The notes: a model not told the origin generated them from the letters alone. 11,855 bases of DNA from DATESZ01 sp035283845 (GCA_035283845.1 DATESZ010000135.1:1-11855), one strand, 5' to 3'; positions 1 through 7,277 are shown, numbered from the stretch's first letter. Translations and numbers: made by a program.

Positions 1-66
1 ACATAAGGACCCACAAATCAATTATCCCACTATTCAATTTCCAAAGAACCAGAGAAAAATGAGCCC
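1..66 (-). promoter_or_regulatory. Putative rRNA operon leader with boxA-like antitermination sequence
   Basis: Read on the minus strand, positions 50-30 give GTTCTTTGGAAATTGAATAG. This resembles the 'GTTCTTTGAAAA(C/T)TGAA' boxA-type stretch that commonly lies in the leader between rRNA promoters and the 16S gene. It lies directly downstream of a strong promoter with a GC-rich discriminator (70-98). The 16S gene itself is not in the window and would have to start beyond position 1, so the assignment rests on this motif and the promoters. Confidence is moderate. Confidence 0.6.
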
Positions 67-69
67 CTG

Positions 70-98
70 GCAATAGCTAACTCACACGCTACTGTCAA
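70..98 (-). promoter_or_regulatory. Promoter P2, leftward, probably rRNA
   Basis: On the minus strand there is a perfect -35 TTGACA (98-93), a 17-base spacer and a -10 TATTGC (75-70), followed by the GC-rich stretch CAGGGGC. A GC-rich discriminator after the -10 is typical of growth-rate and ppGpp-controlled stable-RNA promoters. It points out of the window toward the putative 16S gene. Confidence 0.65.
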
Positions 99-153
99 GA
101 CCTTTTTCCTTCTACCCTATCAAAGTAAATTTGATTGACAAACCTTTTTAAAG

Positions 154-167
154 AATCCGTCAGGATT
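154..167 (-). terminator. Weak hairpin downstream of tyrS
   Basis: Minus-strand AATCC-TGAC-GGATT is a 5-bp stem with a 4-base loop, followed by CTTTAAAAA rather than a clean T run. It lies about 80 bases past the tyrS stop codon. It could be a weak terminator, but the poor T tract leaves read-through toward the presumed rRNA leader possible. The rest of 99-219 shows nothing else that I can name. Confidence 0.25.
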
Positions 168-219
168 AATCCGAAGAAGCACAACCAAGATGTTCTTGAT
201 TAACCGCAGTATATGGCTC

Positions 220-248
220 CTTATAACCTCTCTTTTTCTGTATGTCAA
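220..248 (-). promoter_or_regulatory. Promoter P1, leftward, overlapping the tyrS stop codon
   Basis: On the minus strand a perfect -35 TTGACA (248-243) is followed by a 17-base spacer and the -10 TATAAG (225-220). The -35 box overlaps the TGA stop codon of tyrS (247-245), so the promoter starts inside the end of that gene. With P2 it makes a tandem pair about 150 bases apart pointing in the same direction, a common arrangement upstream of rRNA operons. Confidence 0.65.
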
Positions 249-1588
249 GCACTATTTGAAATCTTTTTCAAACTATAAACAGTAACGATGAAATATGTCT
301 TTTTGCCTTTCCTTAAGATAATTTTGCCTTGCTCGTTTACATGAGCGACAGTTATTTTCTCATCAAAATTGATTATTTGTCTGTCGTTTACATAGCCTCC
401 ACCCTGAGAAAGAACCCGCCTAGCCTCCCCCTTTGAAGTGCAAACCCCTGCCTCATAGAACAATTCAAAGGCAGGAATGCCTACTTCCAGTCTCGCGCGA
501 TCTACCTGTAAAGAGGAATGACCTGAGGCTGTAACCGACAGGGATGTAATTCCTCCATGCATGGCCCTTCTTACATCATTACGCGGAATCGTACTGGATG
601 GGAACAATCCCCTTTCAACTGACCGGGAACCAAAAAGCTGCACGGACTCCTCAAAAGCCGCAATAGCTGAAGCATCTCCATGAGTAATTTTTGTCGCCTC
701 GAATGCCAGCACAGCCTTGGCCATGTTCAGCTCGTAATCGGCCAATTTTCTTATCTTTTTGATCTCTTCCATAGGGAGAAAGGTAAAGAGAGAAAGGAAC
801 TTCTCGACATCTTCATCGTCCGTATTGATCCAGTATTGATAGTAATCATAAGGCGTCGTAAGTAACGGGTCCAACCATACCGCGTCTTTTTCCGTCTTGC
901 CCATCTTATATCCCCGTGAGGTTACAAGAAGGGGAAAGGTCATACCATAGGCCAGTTTCCCCTTTACTCTACGTATAAGATCAATCCCGGCAAGGATATT
1001 TCCCCACTGATCATTCCCCCCCATCTGAAGCAGGCAATCCTCATGTTCAAAGAGATAGAGAAAATCGTATGCCTGAAGCAGCATGTAATTAAACTCAATT
1101 AAATTGAGCCCCTTCTCAAGACGTATTTTATAGCTTTCCGCAGCCAACATTTTGTTGACGCTGAAATGCCTCCCAATATCCCTCAAAAATTCTATATAGT
1201 TAAGTTTTGTAAGCCAGTCTGTATTGTTAAGCAGAAGAGATTTCCTGTTATGAAAATCAACATATCGGGAAAGCTGCCCTTGCAGACAATGCGCATTAAT
1301 ATCTATCTGCTCACGGGCAAGAAGTTGACGCATTTCTGTTTTGCCGCTGGGATCGCCGATCAGGCCGGTCCCGCCGCCTATCAGAACGATCGGTCTGTGT
1401 CCGTGCTTCTGCATATGCATCAGCGCCATTATGGGGACAAGGCTGCCGATGTGCAGGCTGGCGGCTGTCGGATCAAAACCTATATAAAAGGTGATACTGT
1501 TATTTTGCAGAAGGTCACTGAGTGGGTCTTCATCGGTAACCTGCGCAACAAACCCCCTTTCAACTAAGATCTCAAATACGTTTTTCAA
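245..1588 (-). CDS. tyrS: Tyrosyl-tRNA synthetase
   Basis: Cytoplasmic class I aminoacyl-tRNA synthetase that activates tyrosine with ATP and charges tRNA-Tyr. The 447-residue product has the tyrosine-pocket region (YIGFDPTAASLH, about 35-46), the HIGH-type signature HIGS (46-49), GGNDQW (190-195), the KMSKS-loop variant KMGKT (228-232), and a C-terminal S4 RNA-binding domain from about residue 375. The length is a little above the usual 400-430, owing to a short lysine-rich tail. The start is TTG at 1588-1586, chosen because GGAGG lies 8 bases upstream and the frame begins naturally with the helix KNVFEILVERG. This TTG overlaps the TGA stop of the preceding metallophosphoesterase gene (TTGA), so the two are translationally coupled in the rny operon. 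The function is certain. Confidence 0.96.
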   Translation of the reverse strand: MKNVFEILVERGFVAQVTDEDPLSDLLQNNSITFYIGFDPTAASLHIGSLVPIMALMHMQKHGHRPIVLIGGGTGLIGDPSGKTEMRQLLAREQIDINAHCLQGQLSRYVDFHNRKSLLLNNTDWLTKLNYIEFLRDIGRHFSVNKMLAAESYKIRLEKGLNLIEFNYMLLQAYDFLYLFEHEDCLLQMGGNDQWGNILAGIDLIRRVKGKLAYGMTFPLLVTSRGYKMGKTEKDAVWLDPLLTTPYDYYQYWINTDDEDVEKFLSLFTFLPMEEIKKIRKLADYELNMAKAVLAFEATKITHGDASAIAAFEESVQLFGSRSVERGLFPSSTIPRNDVRRAMHGGITSLSVTASGHSSLQVDRARLEVGIPAFELFYEAGVCTSKGEARRVLSQGGGYVNDRQIINFDEKITVAHVNEQGKIILRKGKKTYFIVTVYSLKKISNSA

Positions 1589-2370
1589 CCTGCCAGCCTC
1601 CAGGTTTGTCTTTCTATGCCCCGGGTCCTGCCGTTAGTATCATCTACGTCCAGAATAACACCTTGGATCCTTACGTCACCCTTGGCCACGTCAAATTTGT
1701 TGGGGATAAGGGTCAAAAAGCGCTCCATAATTTCCTCTTTTTTTATTCCTATAACCGAATCAAAAGGGCCGGTCATTCCTACATCACTGATGTACGCTGT
1801 GCCGCGAGGCAAAATCCCCTCATCGGCTGTCTGTACGTGCGTATGGGTGCCCAATACGGCACTTACCTTACCATCAAGAAACCACCCCATGGTTTTTTTC
1901 TCCGATGTTGCCTCAGCATGAAAATCGACAATGATGATTTTTGTCCTGTCTTTTATTTTCGCAATTTCCATCTCTGCCGTTCTGAAGGGGCAATCAATAG
2001 GCGGCATGAATATTCTCCCCCCAAGATTAATAACGCCTATATGACTGTTAGAACGCGTCGGTATGACTACGCTCCCCCGTCCGGGGCTTCCTGAGGGATA
2101 ATTAGCCGGCCGGAGAAGTGTCTTAAAATCTTCTATAAAATCCATGACTTCTTTTTTATCCCATATGTGATTTCCTGAGGTAAGCACATCAATATGGTTT
2201 TGAAAAAGTTCATCGACAATTTCACGGGTCACGCCGAAGCCGGCAGCAGCATTTTCACAATTAGCAATCACACAGTCAATCCTGCATTCGGAAACAACCT
2301 GTGGCAGGAGTTCCCGAATAGATCTTCTGCCGGGCTTGCCAATAATGTCGCCGATAAAAAGTATTTTCAT
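1585..2370 (-). CDS. YmdB-type metallophosphoesterase (TIGR00282 family)
   Basis: Member of the YmdB family, dinuclear-metal phosphodiesterases that in Bacillus hydrolyse 2',3'-cyclic nucleotides and influence RNase Y activity and developmental decisions. The 261-residue protein shows all expected metal ligands: D8 in FIGDIIGKPGR, E39-N40 in ANCEN, N67-H68 in SGNHIWD, H151 in DFHAEATSEK, and H176/H178 in GTHTHVQTADE, followed by the family's SDVGMTGP. I chose ATG at 2370. A TTG two codons upstream sits almost on top of the AGG ribosome-binding remnant and is less likely. It starts 9 bases after the rny stop codon and overlaps tyrS by 4 bases, so it sits mid-operon. Its direct adjacency to rny matches the conserved ymdA-ymdB pairing in Firmicutes and supports a shared role in RNA metabolism. 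Confidence 0.92.
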   Translation of the reverse strand: MKILFIGDIIGKPGRRSIRELLPQVVSECRIDCVIANCENAAAGFGVTREIVDELFQNHIDVLTSGNHIWDKKEVMDFIEDFKTLLRPANYPSGSPGRGSVVIPTRSNSHIGVINLGGRIFMPPIDCPFRTAEMEIAKIKDRTKIIIVDFHAEATSEKKTMGWFLDGKVSAVLGTHTHVQTADEGILPRGTAYISDVGMTGPFDSVIGIKKEEIMERFLTLIPNKFDVAKGDVRIQGVILDVDDTNGRTRGIERQTWRLAG

Positions 2371-2379
2371 GGGCAATGC

Positions 2380-3927
2380 CTAACGAGCGTAATCAGAAAA
2401 CCTTGTTTCTCTGATTACAGTAACCTTGATCTGACCTGGATAGGTCAGGTCTGCCTCAATTTTTTTGATAATATCACGACAGAGCATAACAGCATCGTTG
2501 TCGGATATCTTTTCGTTTTCCACAAGGATGCGGATTTCTCTTCCTGCCTGAATGGCAAAACATTTGTCCACGCCACTGAATGAATTAGCAATATTTTCCA
2601 GTTCCTCCAGGCGCTTTACATAAGTTTCCAGCATCTCCCGGCGGGCGCCGGGTCTTGCCGCAGAAAGGGTATCTGCCGCCTGCACCAATACGCCCAAAAG
2701 GGTATTATTTTGGCTGTCGTCGTGGTGAGTGGCAATAGCCTGAACGATCCTGCTCGATTCGCCGAACCGTTTAGCGTAATCGGCTCCGATGGCCGCATGG
2801 GTGCCTTCAATTTTATGGTCAACAGCCTTGCCGATGTCATGGAGCAGGCCTGCCCTCTTTGCTTCCCGTACATTCATCTTTAATTCCGCGGCCATCATAC
2901 CCATCAGATAAGCAACATCTATGGAATGCTGTAAGACATTCTGGGAAAAACTGGTACGGAATTTCAGACTCCCGAGCAGATTGATAAGCTCGGGGTGAAT
3001 ATCATGGACGCCAACGTCGAAGGATGCCCTCTCTCCCGTTTCTCTGATGATCGTGTCGACTTCCACTCTCACCTTCTTGACAATGTCTTCAATCCTGCCT
3101 GGGTGAATGCGGCCGTCGGTGATCAGCCTCTCCAACGATAATCTTGCCACTTCACGCCTGATGGGATCGAAACTGGAAAGAACAACCGCCTCGGGTGTAT
3201 CATCAACAATGAGGTCTATGCCCGTCGCCGCCTCTATTGCTCTTATGTTCCTTCCTTCTCTTCCGATAATTCTGCCCTTCATCTCGTCATTGGGGAGAGT
3301 TACAACCGAAACTGTATTTTCAGCAACAAAATCACCGGAATAACGTTGTACAGCATAGGCTATTATCTCGCGGGATTTGTTATCGGCCGTACGTCTCGTT
3401 TCCTCCTCAATCTTTCTTAAAACTATCGCCGCTTCACGTTTGGCATCCTCTTCCATGCTCTGAATAAGACTGTTCTTCGCCTCTTCGGAGGTCATACCGG
3501 CGATCTTTTCCATCTTCTGCCGCTGTTCTTCAATAATGCGATCCAGTTTCGCGTGTTTCTCATTAAGCTGGGCTTCTTTCTGCAAAAGAGATTTATCCCG
3601 ACTCTCAATATTTGCCTCTTTCTGGGACAGGGAATCGACCCTTTTATCCATGTTCTCCTCTTTGGAACGAATCCTCTTTTCCCTATTATCAAGCTCAACT
3701 TTTCTATCTTTTGTGTCTTTTTCGAACTCGGCCCTCGTCTTGAGCAAATTCTCCTTAGCCTGCAGTACGGACTCCTTTTTTATGGTCTCTGCATCTTTCT
3801 TTGCTTCGGCAACAATTCTCTCCGCAAGGCTTTCCGAGGATTGAAGCCTATTTTTGACAAGCATCCGGCTTAAACAGTATCCCAGCACTATGCCGGCGAT
3901 TAACGTTCCAAAAGTAATTAGTAACAT
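2380..3927 (-). CDS. rny: Ribonuclease Y
   Basis: Membrane-anchored endoribonuclease that begins mRNA decay and processes structured RNAs at the inner face of the cytoplasmic membrane. The protein of about 515 residues has the standard architecture and length. There is one N-terminal membrane helix (about 2-18), a very long charged coiled coil (about 25-190, rich in K, E, R), a KH RNA-binding domain with the GxxG loop in [13 protein letters not shown], and an HD domain with [11 protein letters not shown] and ATHHDD as metal-binding motifs. The chosen start is ATG at 3927, with AGGAGG 16 bases upstream. An in-frame TTG at 3930 would be 13 bases from it and adds one residue. It lies just downstream of the 6S RNA gene and heads the rny-YmdB-tyrS genes with 9-base or overlapping junctions. 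Confidence 0.96.
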   Translation of the reverse strand: MLLITFGTLIAGIVLGYCLSRMLVKNRLQSSESLAERIVAEAKKDAETIKKESVLQAKENLLKTRAEFEKDTKDRKVELDNREKRIRSKEENMDKRVDSLSQKEANIESRDKSLLQKEAQLNEKHAKLDRIIEEQRQKMEKIAGMTSEEAKNSLIQSMEEDAKREAAIVLRKIEEETRRTADNKSREIIAYAVQRYSGDFVAENTVSVVTLPNDEMKGRIIGREGRNIRAIEAATGIDLIVDDTPEAVVLSSFDPIRREVARLSLERLITDGRIHPGRIEDIVKKVRVEVDTIIRETGERASFDVGVHDIHPELINLLGSLKFRTSFSQNVLQHSIDVAYLMGMMAAELKMNVREAKRAGLLHDIGKAVDHKIEGTHAAIGADYAKRFGESSRIVQAIATHHDDSQNNTLLGVLVQAADTLSAARPGARREMLETYVKRLEELENIANSFSGVDKCFAIQAGREIRILVENEKISDNDAVMLCRDIIKKIEADLTYPGQIKVTVIRETRFSDYAR

Positions 3928-3949
3928 CAAGATGTGCTTTTCACCTCCT

Positions 3950-4063
3950 TAGACGCTTTGAAAATGCTCCACGGTAGTGGCAAGCGGCAAAATTCATTTT
4001 CTACAGGACAATTAAAAGGGGGGAGCCTTTTCTCAGGCAAGGGGGATTTTAACTTTAACAAAC
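3950..4063. other. Spacer between 6S RNA and rny
   Basis: About 110 bases without a gene. On the minus strand it holds two C-rich blocks (ATCCCCC and CTCCCCCC) flanking a small GCCT/AGGC stem. I see no convincing promoter for rny, which suggests rny is read through from upstream or uses a promoter I cannot recognise. Confidence 0.4.
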
Positions 4064-4069
4064 AAAAAA

Positions 4070-4258
4070 CCCCCCGCCTATGCCGTGTTAACCACCTTTT
4101 TGAACCTTTTTGAAAAGTGGGCGCCCTATTGTCGCCTTAGGCTTTTCGCCTCCCGTATCACGGGATAATGGCGAACATGCACGCAGCTGACAAGGAAAAG
4201 CCCCCGGTTCCAAGGTGTTGGCTCAAAAAACGAATGTTAATCACGCACATCGCAGGGG
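4070..4258 (-). ncRNA. ssrS: 6S RNA
   Basis: The roughly 189-base RNA binds RNA polymerase-sigma70 as a mimic of an open promoter. On the minus strand the two ends pair extensively. The 5' end CCCCTGC/TGTGC/GTG/TTAAC (from 4258) pairs with the 3' end GTTAA/CAC/GCATA/GGGGG (to about 4070), giving about 20 pairs interrupted by small bulges. The middle contains the GAGCCAACACCTTGGAACCG segment and, opposite it, CCCAC and GGTTC-type sequence expected around the central bubble. The apex carries CCCGTGATACGGG and GGCGAAAAGCCTAAGGC hairpins, as I remember from deltaproteobacterial 6S RNAs. Six T residues follow directly (4069-4064) and may terminate it. It begins 7 bases after the zapA stop codon; the zapA-ssrS order is widespread in proteobacteria. 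A -10-like TATTAT (4264-4259) touches the 5' end, so the exact start is uncertain. Confidence 0.85.
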
Positions 4259-4265
4259 ATAATAC

Positions 4266-4544
4266 TTATTTCATTCCGTCCATTAAACTAATTAAACTCT
4301 CTGTTCTGCTTTCCAGTTGATTACATGTTTTCTCATCAATTACCACCAGCTTGAGATACTCATCTGCAATGTTTAAGGCCGTCAAGATGGCTATATTCAA
4401 AATGTTTATATTACTGGAAGCCCCCCTTACCTGCTCCACTTTATCCCTAACGTACTGAACAACGTTTGCCACATGATCATCCCCCGCATCACTCAATACC
4501 GACAACTCCTGCTCCAGTATATTTATGTTATATTTTTTTTTCAA
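4266..4544 (-). CDS. zapA: Cell division protein ZapA
   Basis: Small cytoplasmic FtsZ-binding protein that bundles protofilaments and stabilises the Z ring. The 92-residue product has the ZapA layout: an N-terminal beta part (KYNINILEQELSVLSD), a GDDHVANVVQYVRDKVEQV segment resembling the family's 'dee.v..va..vd..m..i', and a C-terminal helical coiled coil ending in MDGMK. It starts with TTG at 4544-4542. AAGGA 7 bases upstream decides this start, since the nearby ATG is out of frame and stops quickly. It lies 18 bases after the zapB-like gene and directly before the 6S RNA gene, the neighbour seen for zapA in many proteobacteria. The stop codon is 7 bases from the 6S 5' end, so the 6S promoter, if separate, would lie in the end of this gene. 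Confidence 0.88.
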   Translation of the reverse strand: MKKKYNINILEQELSVLSDAGDDHVANVVQYVRDKVEQVRGASSNINILNIAILTALNIADEYLKLVVIDEKTCNQLESRTESLISLMDGMK

Positions 4545-4562
4545 CGAGGCATCCTTGCTATT

Positions 4563-4793
4563 TTACACATTTATATTTTGATCCTGAAGCAAGTTTAGAA
4601 GCGAATCTATTTTTGTGCGTATTGTATCCCTTTCCTCGTTTAGTTCTTTGAGACTTGCCTTCGCCCCCTCCAATTCCAACACCTTATTTTTAAAACGTTC
4701 CTCTAATTCCTGATTCTGTTTTTTTAATAATGAATATTCATTTACTATATTTTTGATTTTTTCTTCAAGCTCCTTAAATTTAACTATCTCCAC
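4563..4793 (-). CDS. zapB: ZapB-like coiled-coil protein
   Basis: A 76-residue, almost wholly helical protein with a continuous heptad pattern and many E, K and L residues (KFKELEEKIKNIVNEYSLL, then LKKQNQELEERF). There is no membrane segment. Size, composition and position directly before zapA fit the ZapB type of division-ring coiled-coil protein, which in E. coli joins ZapA to MatP. Coiled coils resemble one another, so the family name is an inference from context. I chose the GTG at 4793-4791, preceded by AAAGGG at 6 bases. The open frame runs further upstream to 4910, but that part (rich in aromatic, Cys and Arg residues) does not look like the rest, and the likely promoter lies at 4922-4950. 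The C terminus ends LLNLLQDQNINV. Confidence 0.7.
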   Translation of the reverse strand: MEIVKFKELEEKIKNIVNEYSLLKKQNQELEERFKNKVLELEGAKASLKELNEERDTIRTKIDSLLNLLQDQNINV

Positions 4794-4915
4794 AATCAGC
4801 CCTTTCTTAGTAACACATTGTTCGCACCGTGAAGCAGCGCGAATACGCGAGTTGCCCGCCAACATTAGGCCGATACGCGCATAATAAGCCGTCCAGAAAA
4901 TAAACAGCAAAAAGA
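4794..4915 (-). promoter_or_regulatory. Leader of the zapB-zapA transcript with hairpin
   Basis: If transcription starts about 7 bases after the -10 at 4927-4922, the zapB mRNA has a leader of roughly 120 bases. It contains a 7-bp stem (TTCGCGC with GTGCGAA, including one G-U pair, positions 4821-4843), preceded by a CGCG-TATT-CGCG short repeat. It does not resemble any riboswitch I know. Its role is unknown. Confidence 0.3.
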
Positions 4916-4921
4916 GGCTAA

Positions 4922-4950
4922 ACTATGTCAAGACTTATGGGAAAAGTCAA
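4922..4950 (-). promoter_or_regulatory. Promoter for zapB-zapA (6S, rny)
   Basis: On the minus strand -35 TTGACT (4950-4945), a 17-base spacer and -10 CATAGT (4927-4922). A second TTGACA occurs inside the spacer, but no good -10 lies 16-18 bases beyond it. It is the only good promoter-like sequence between pit and zapB. Confidence 0.5.
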
Positions 4951-5005
4951 GGCCATATTTTTCCTTTCATCCCCTCTTTAACTTGAATGGAAAAACATGC
5001 GACAC

Positions 5006-6007
5006 TTAAAAGAAATTTTCCATGGTGAGATAAACAGTTGCAGAAATCAGCGCCGATACAGGGATAGTCAATATCCACGCCCAAAGAATCTTCCCCGCGA
5101 CCCCCCAACGCACCGCGGTTAGCCGCTTCGTTGCTCCAACGCCCATAATGGCGCCCGTAATAGTATGGGTTGTGCTTACGGGAATTCCCGCATATGATGC
5201 CCCGATAAGCGCTATAGCCGCCGCCGTTTCCGCGCAGAAACCTCCCATTGGCCGGAGCTTGGTAATCTTCGTGCCCATCGTTTTTACAATGCGCCAGCCG
5301 CCGGACATTGTTCCCAAAGCAATAACGGCATGACAGAGAAGCACAATCCAGAAGGGAATATAAAAGGTCGGTCCCAAGAGGCCCCGACTGTAAAGAACAA
5401 TAGCGATGATCCCCATCGTTTTTTGGGCGTCATTCAAACCGTGTCCTAAACTGTAGCTTGCAGCAGAGAGAAGCTGAAGCTTTCTAAAGAGCTTATTCGC
5501 TATTGCCACATTGGAATTGCGGCTGAGATTCAGCACCAATATCATCAGTATAAGGCCGAGGCCGAGGCCAATGGCCGGAGAAAGAATGATAAAGATCGTT
5601 GTCTTGGCAATACCAGTAAAAACGAGAACACCCGTACCCCCCTTAACCAGGCCTGCGCCGATCAGACCACCGATCAATGCGTGTGAGGAACTGCTGGGCA
5701 ACCCGAAATACCAGGTTATTATGTTCCAGACGATAGCGCTGCTCAATGCAGCCAAGATCAGATGATCTTCAACAATATCAGGATGTATGATACCCGTACC
5801 TATCGTTTTGGCAACGCTGACCCCGAAAAGAAAGGCAGCAGCAAAATTAAAAAAAGCTGCCCAGATTACGGCGTTGCGGGGGGACAACACCCTGGTGGAA
5901 ACTATGGTAGAGATGGAATTTGCCGAATCATGAAAGCCGTTCAGAAAATCGAAAACCAGGGCCACCAGAATAACAAAAATGACAAACAGCATGGAATTAT
6001 CAGCCAT
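5006..6007 (-). CDS. pit: PiT-family inorganic phosphate transporter
   Basis: Low-affinity phosphate (metal-phosphate) symporter of the inner membrane, driven by a proton or sodium gradient. The 333-residue, very hydrophobic protein contains both inverted family signatures: NGFHDSANSISTIVSTRVLSP near residue 24 and SLGHGLNDAQKTMGI near 187. It also has PVSTTHTITGAIMGVG near 278. About 9-10 membrane segments are visible. This is the short bacterial/archaeal PiT form without a large central loop. The ATG at 6007 overlaps the stop of the upstream DUF47 gene by 8 bases, so the two are translationally coupled. This pairing is a very common genomic signature for Pit plus its PhoU-like partner. The ion coupling cannot be read from the sequence. 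Confidence 0.93.
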   Translation of the reverse strand: MADNSMLFVIFVILVALVFDFLNGFHDSANSISTIVSTRVLSPRNAVIWAAFFNFAAAFLFGVSVAKTIGTGIIHPDIVEDHLILAALSSAIVWNIITWYFGLPSSSSHALIGGLIGAGLVKGGTGVLVFTGIAKTTIFIILSPAIGLGLGLILMILVLNLSRNSNVAIANKLFRKLQLLSAASYSLGHGLNDAQKTMGIIAIVLYSRGLLGPTFYIPFWIVLLCHAVIALGTMSGGWRIVKTMGTKITKLRPMGGFCAETAAAIALIGASYAGIPVSTTHTITGAIMGVGATKRLTAVRWGVAGKILWAWILTIPVSALISATVYLTMENFF

Positions 6008-6620
6008 GTTTCAGCACGATACCCTCGGCAATGTTGGAAACATCCTCGCAGACATCAATGGCTTCTTCAAGTCTTTCAAATATTTCTTTCCACTTGATTA
6101 ACTCAAAGACATCCTTTTCACACTCAAACAACTCGGCAATCGTTGTGCGCAGGATAACATCTCCGTCGTTTTCAAGGGTATTGATTTCAACGCAGGCATC
6201 CAGGATCAGGCGCGCATTTTTCATGTCCCGCATGGAATGGACGATGATTTTTATCCTGTTTATGGCCTTAACAATAATTTTTGCCATTTCAATTATCGCT
6301 TTGGCAGGCTGCTTCACTTTATAGAGGTTCATTCTCATTGCTGAGGCTTCGATCATGTCAATGATACTGTCCATCTTATTGACCAGATCATAAATATCCT
6401 CGCGATCCAAGGGGGTTAAAAAGGTTTTGTGCATCTTTGCATAAGTTGTGTGGGTGATTATATCCGCCTCGTGTTCTATCTCCTTCAGCCTGGTGATATT
6501 CTGCTCAGAATAATCGTATTTTTCCGCCATCTCCAGAAAGAAATTTGCCCCTTCTTCGATTTTGGCGGCCAGTTCCTCAAAAAGATCAAAGAACTTCTCT
6601 TCTTTCGGTATAAGACGCAT
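6000..6620 (-). CDS. DUF47 / PhoU-like phosphate transport regulator
   Basis: Cytoplasmic all-helical protein of the DUF47 (TIGR00153) family, related to PhoU and nearly always encoded with a Pit transporter, which it is thought to regulate. The 206-residue protein carries the acidic metal-binding motifs of the fold: EIEHEADIITH (about 46), DREDIYDLVNKMDSIID (about 72) and, in the second half, ENDGD and EEAIDVCEDVSNIAEG. The start ATG at 6620 has CAGGAG 8 bases upstream. A GTG one codon earlier (6623) is closer to the ribosome site and less likely. It is the first gene of a two-gene operon with pit. Which metal it binds and whether it gates Pit are family-level ideas, not shown here. Confidence 0.9.
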   Translation of the reverse strand: MRLIPKEEKFFDLFEELAAKIEEGANFFLEMAEKYDYSEQNITRLKEIEHEADIITHTTYAKMHKTFLTPLDREDIYDLVNKMDSIIDMIEASAMRMNLYKVKQPAKAIIEMAKIIVKAINRIKIIVHSMRDMKNARLILDACVEINTLENDGDVILRTTIAELFECEKDVFELIKWKEIFERLEEAIDVCEDVSNIAEGIVLKHG

Positions 6621-6645
6621 CACCTCATCTCCTGACGATCAACAA

Positions 6646-6726
6646 AGGGCACCCGAAACTGGGCCTCACAATTTAGTAATTAAAACGGTAGGGCACCCTC
6701 TATACAATTATCTTCCAAAAAGCAAT
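6646..6726 (-). promoter_or_regulatory. Putative promoter and repeated element before DUF47-pit
   Basis: On the minus strand a -10-like TATAGA (6704-6699) has ATTGCT 16 bases upstream as a poor -35. Two copies of GGGTGCCCT, each nearly self-complementary, lie at 6698-6690 (around the expected start site) and 6654-6646, exactly 44 bases apart. Such spacing would put them near the same face of the helix. They could be operators or chance. I see no PhoB box. The rest of 6621-6772 shows no gene. Confidence 0.35.
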
Positions 6727-6772
6727 ATGTTTTTGTTGCACCTGTTGGTTAAGCGTTTTCTAATGGGTTTGT

Positions 6773-7261
6773 TCACATGACCTTCAGGAGGATGATTTTT
6801 CCGTCTCCGGGGGCGTAAAAATCTTCCAGGAGGGCGGCCTTCCAATAGCCGCAGTCCATATAGAAGGCCAGTGTCGTTTCATATTGAGGGCGAGAAGATG
6901 TTTCAATGTAGATACGTTTTCCACCCTTTCTCAGGATAATCACCTCGCTTTTTGCCAACAGATCTTTGCCGAGGCCGCGACGGCGCAGGCGATCATGAAC
7001 GGCAATCCAGTAAAGGTCATAGCTCTGCCGGCTGCCTGCTATGGGACCGAAACAGGTGTAGCCAACGACGCGGCCTTCCTGTTCTGCAAAGAGAAAGAAA
7101 TAACCGCTCGCTTCCCCCCGCGCGAGGCGTTCTTCCAGCAACTCCACGGCGATGCCGATCTCCTCGCAGGAAAAAAAACCACTGGAGCTGACGATGGCAC
7201 GGATATCATCCCCGTCCGTTAAGAGAACTTCCTCGCGGTATGAAAGGCTATCTTCGATCAT
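6773..7261 (-). CDS. GNAT-family N-acetyltransferase
   Basis: Probable acetyl-CoA-dependent N-acetyltransferase, 162 residues, soluble. The acetyl-CoA loop is R93-x-x-G96-x-G98 in WIAVHDRLRRRGLGKDLL. Motif D/C features appear upstream as GRVVGYTCFGPIAG, and the motif B helix is YETTLAFYMDCGYWK near 127-141. It starts 16 bases after the second ATP-grasp gene, in the same direction, and is the last gene of the kamA cluster. The ribosome-binding site before ATG 7261 is weak, which suggests coupling to the gene before. It is much shorter than AblB, the beta-lysine acetyltransferase partnered with AblA lysine aminomutase in methanogens. A beta-amino acid or a ligated product as acceptor is a guess from context. 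The GNAT call is strong; the substrate is unknown. Confidence 0.85.
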   Translation of the reverse strand: MIEDSLSYREEVLLTDGDDIRAIVSSSGFFSCEEIGIAVELLEERLARGEASGYFFLFAEQEGRVVGYTCFGPIAGSRQSYDLYWIAVHDRLRRRGLGKDLLAKSEVIILRKGGKRIYIETSSRPQYETTLAFYMDCGYWKAALLEDFYAPGDGKIILLKVM

Positions 7262-7277
7262 TCTCTGTTCTTCATCG

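Noticed and set aside
1166..1567. Plus-strand open frame of 133 codons inside tyrS
   Set aside because: It is the complement of a well-conserved synthetase, without a ribosome-binding site or recognisable domain. Other long opposite-strand frames in rny, YmdB and kamA are rejected for the same reason.
4563..4910. Longer 115-residue version of the ZapB-like protein starting with TTG at 4910
   Set aside because: The extra N-terminal part does not resemble the coiled coil, has no ribosome-binding site and would begin only about 5 bases after the expected transcription start.
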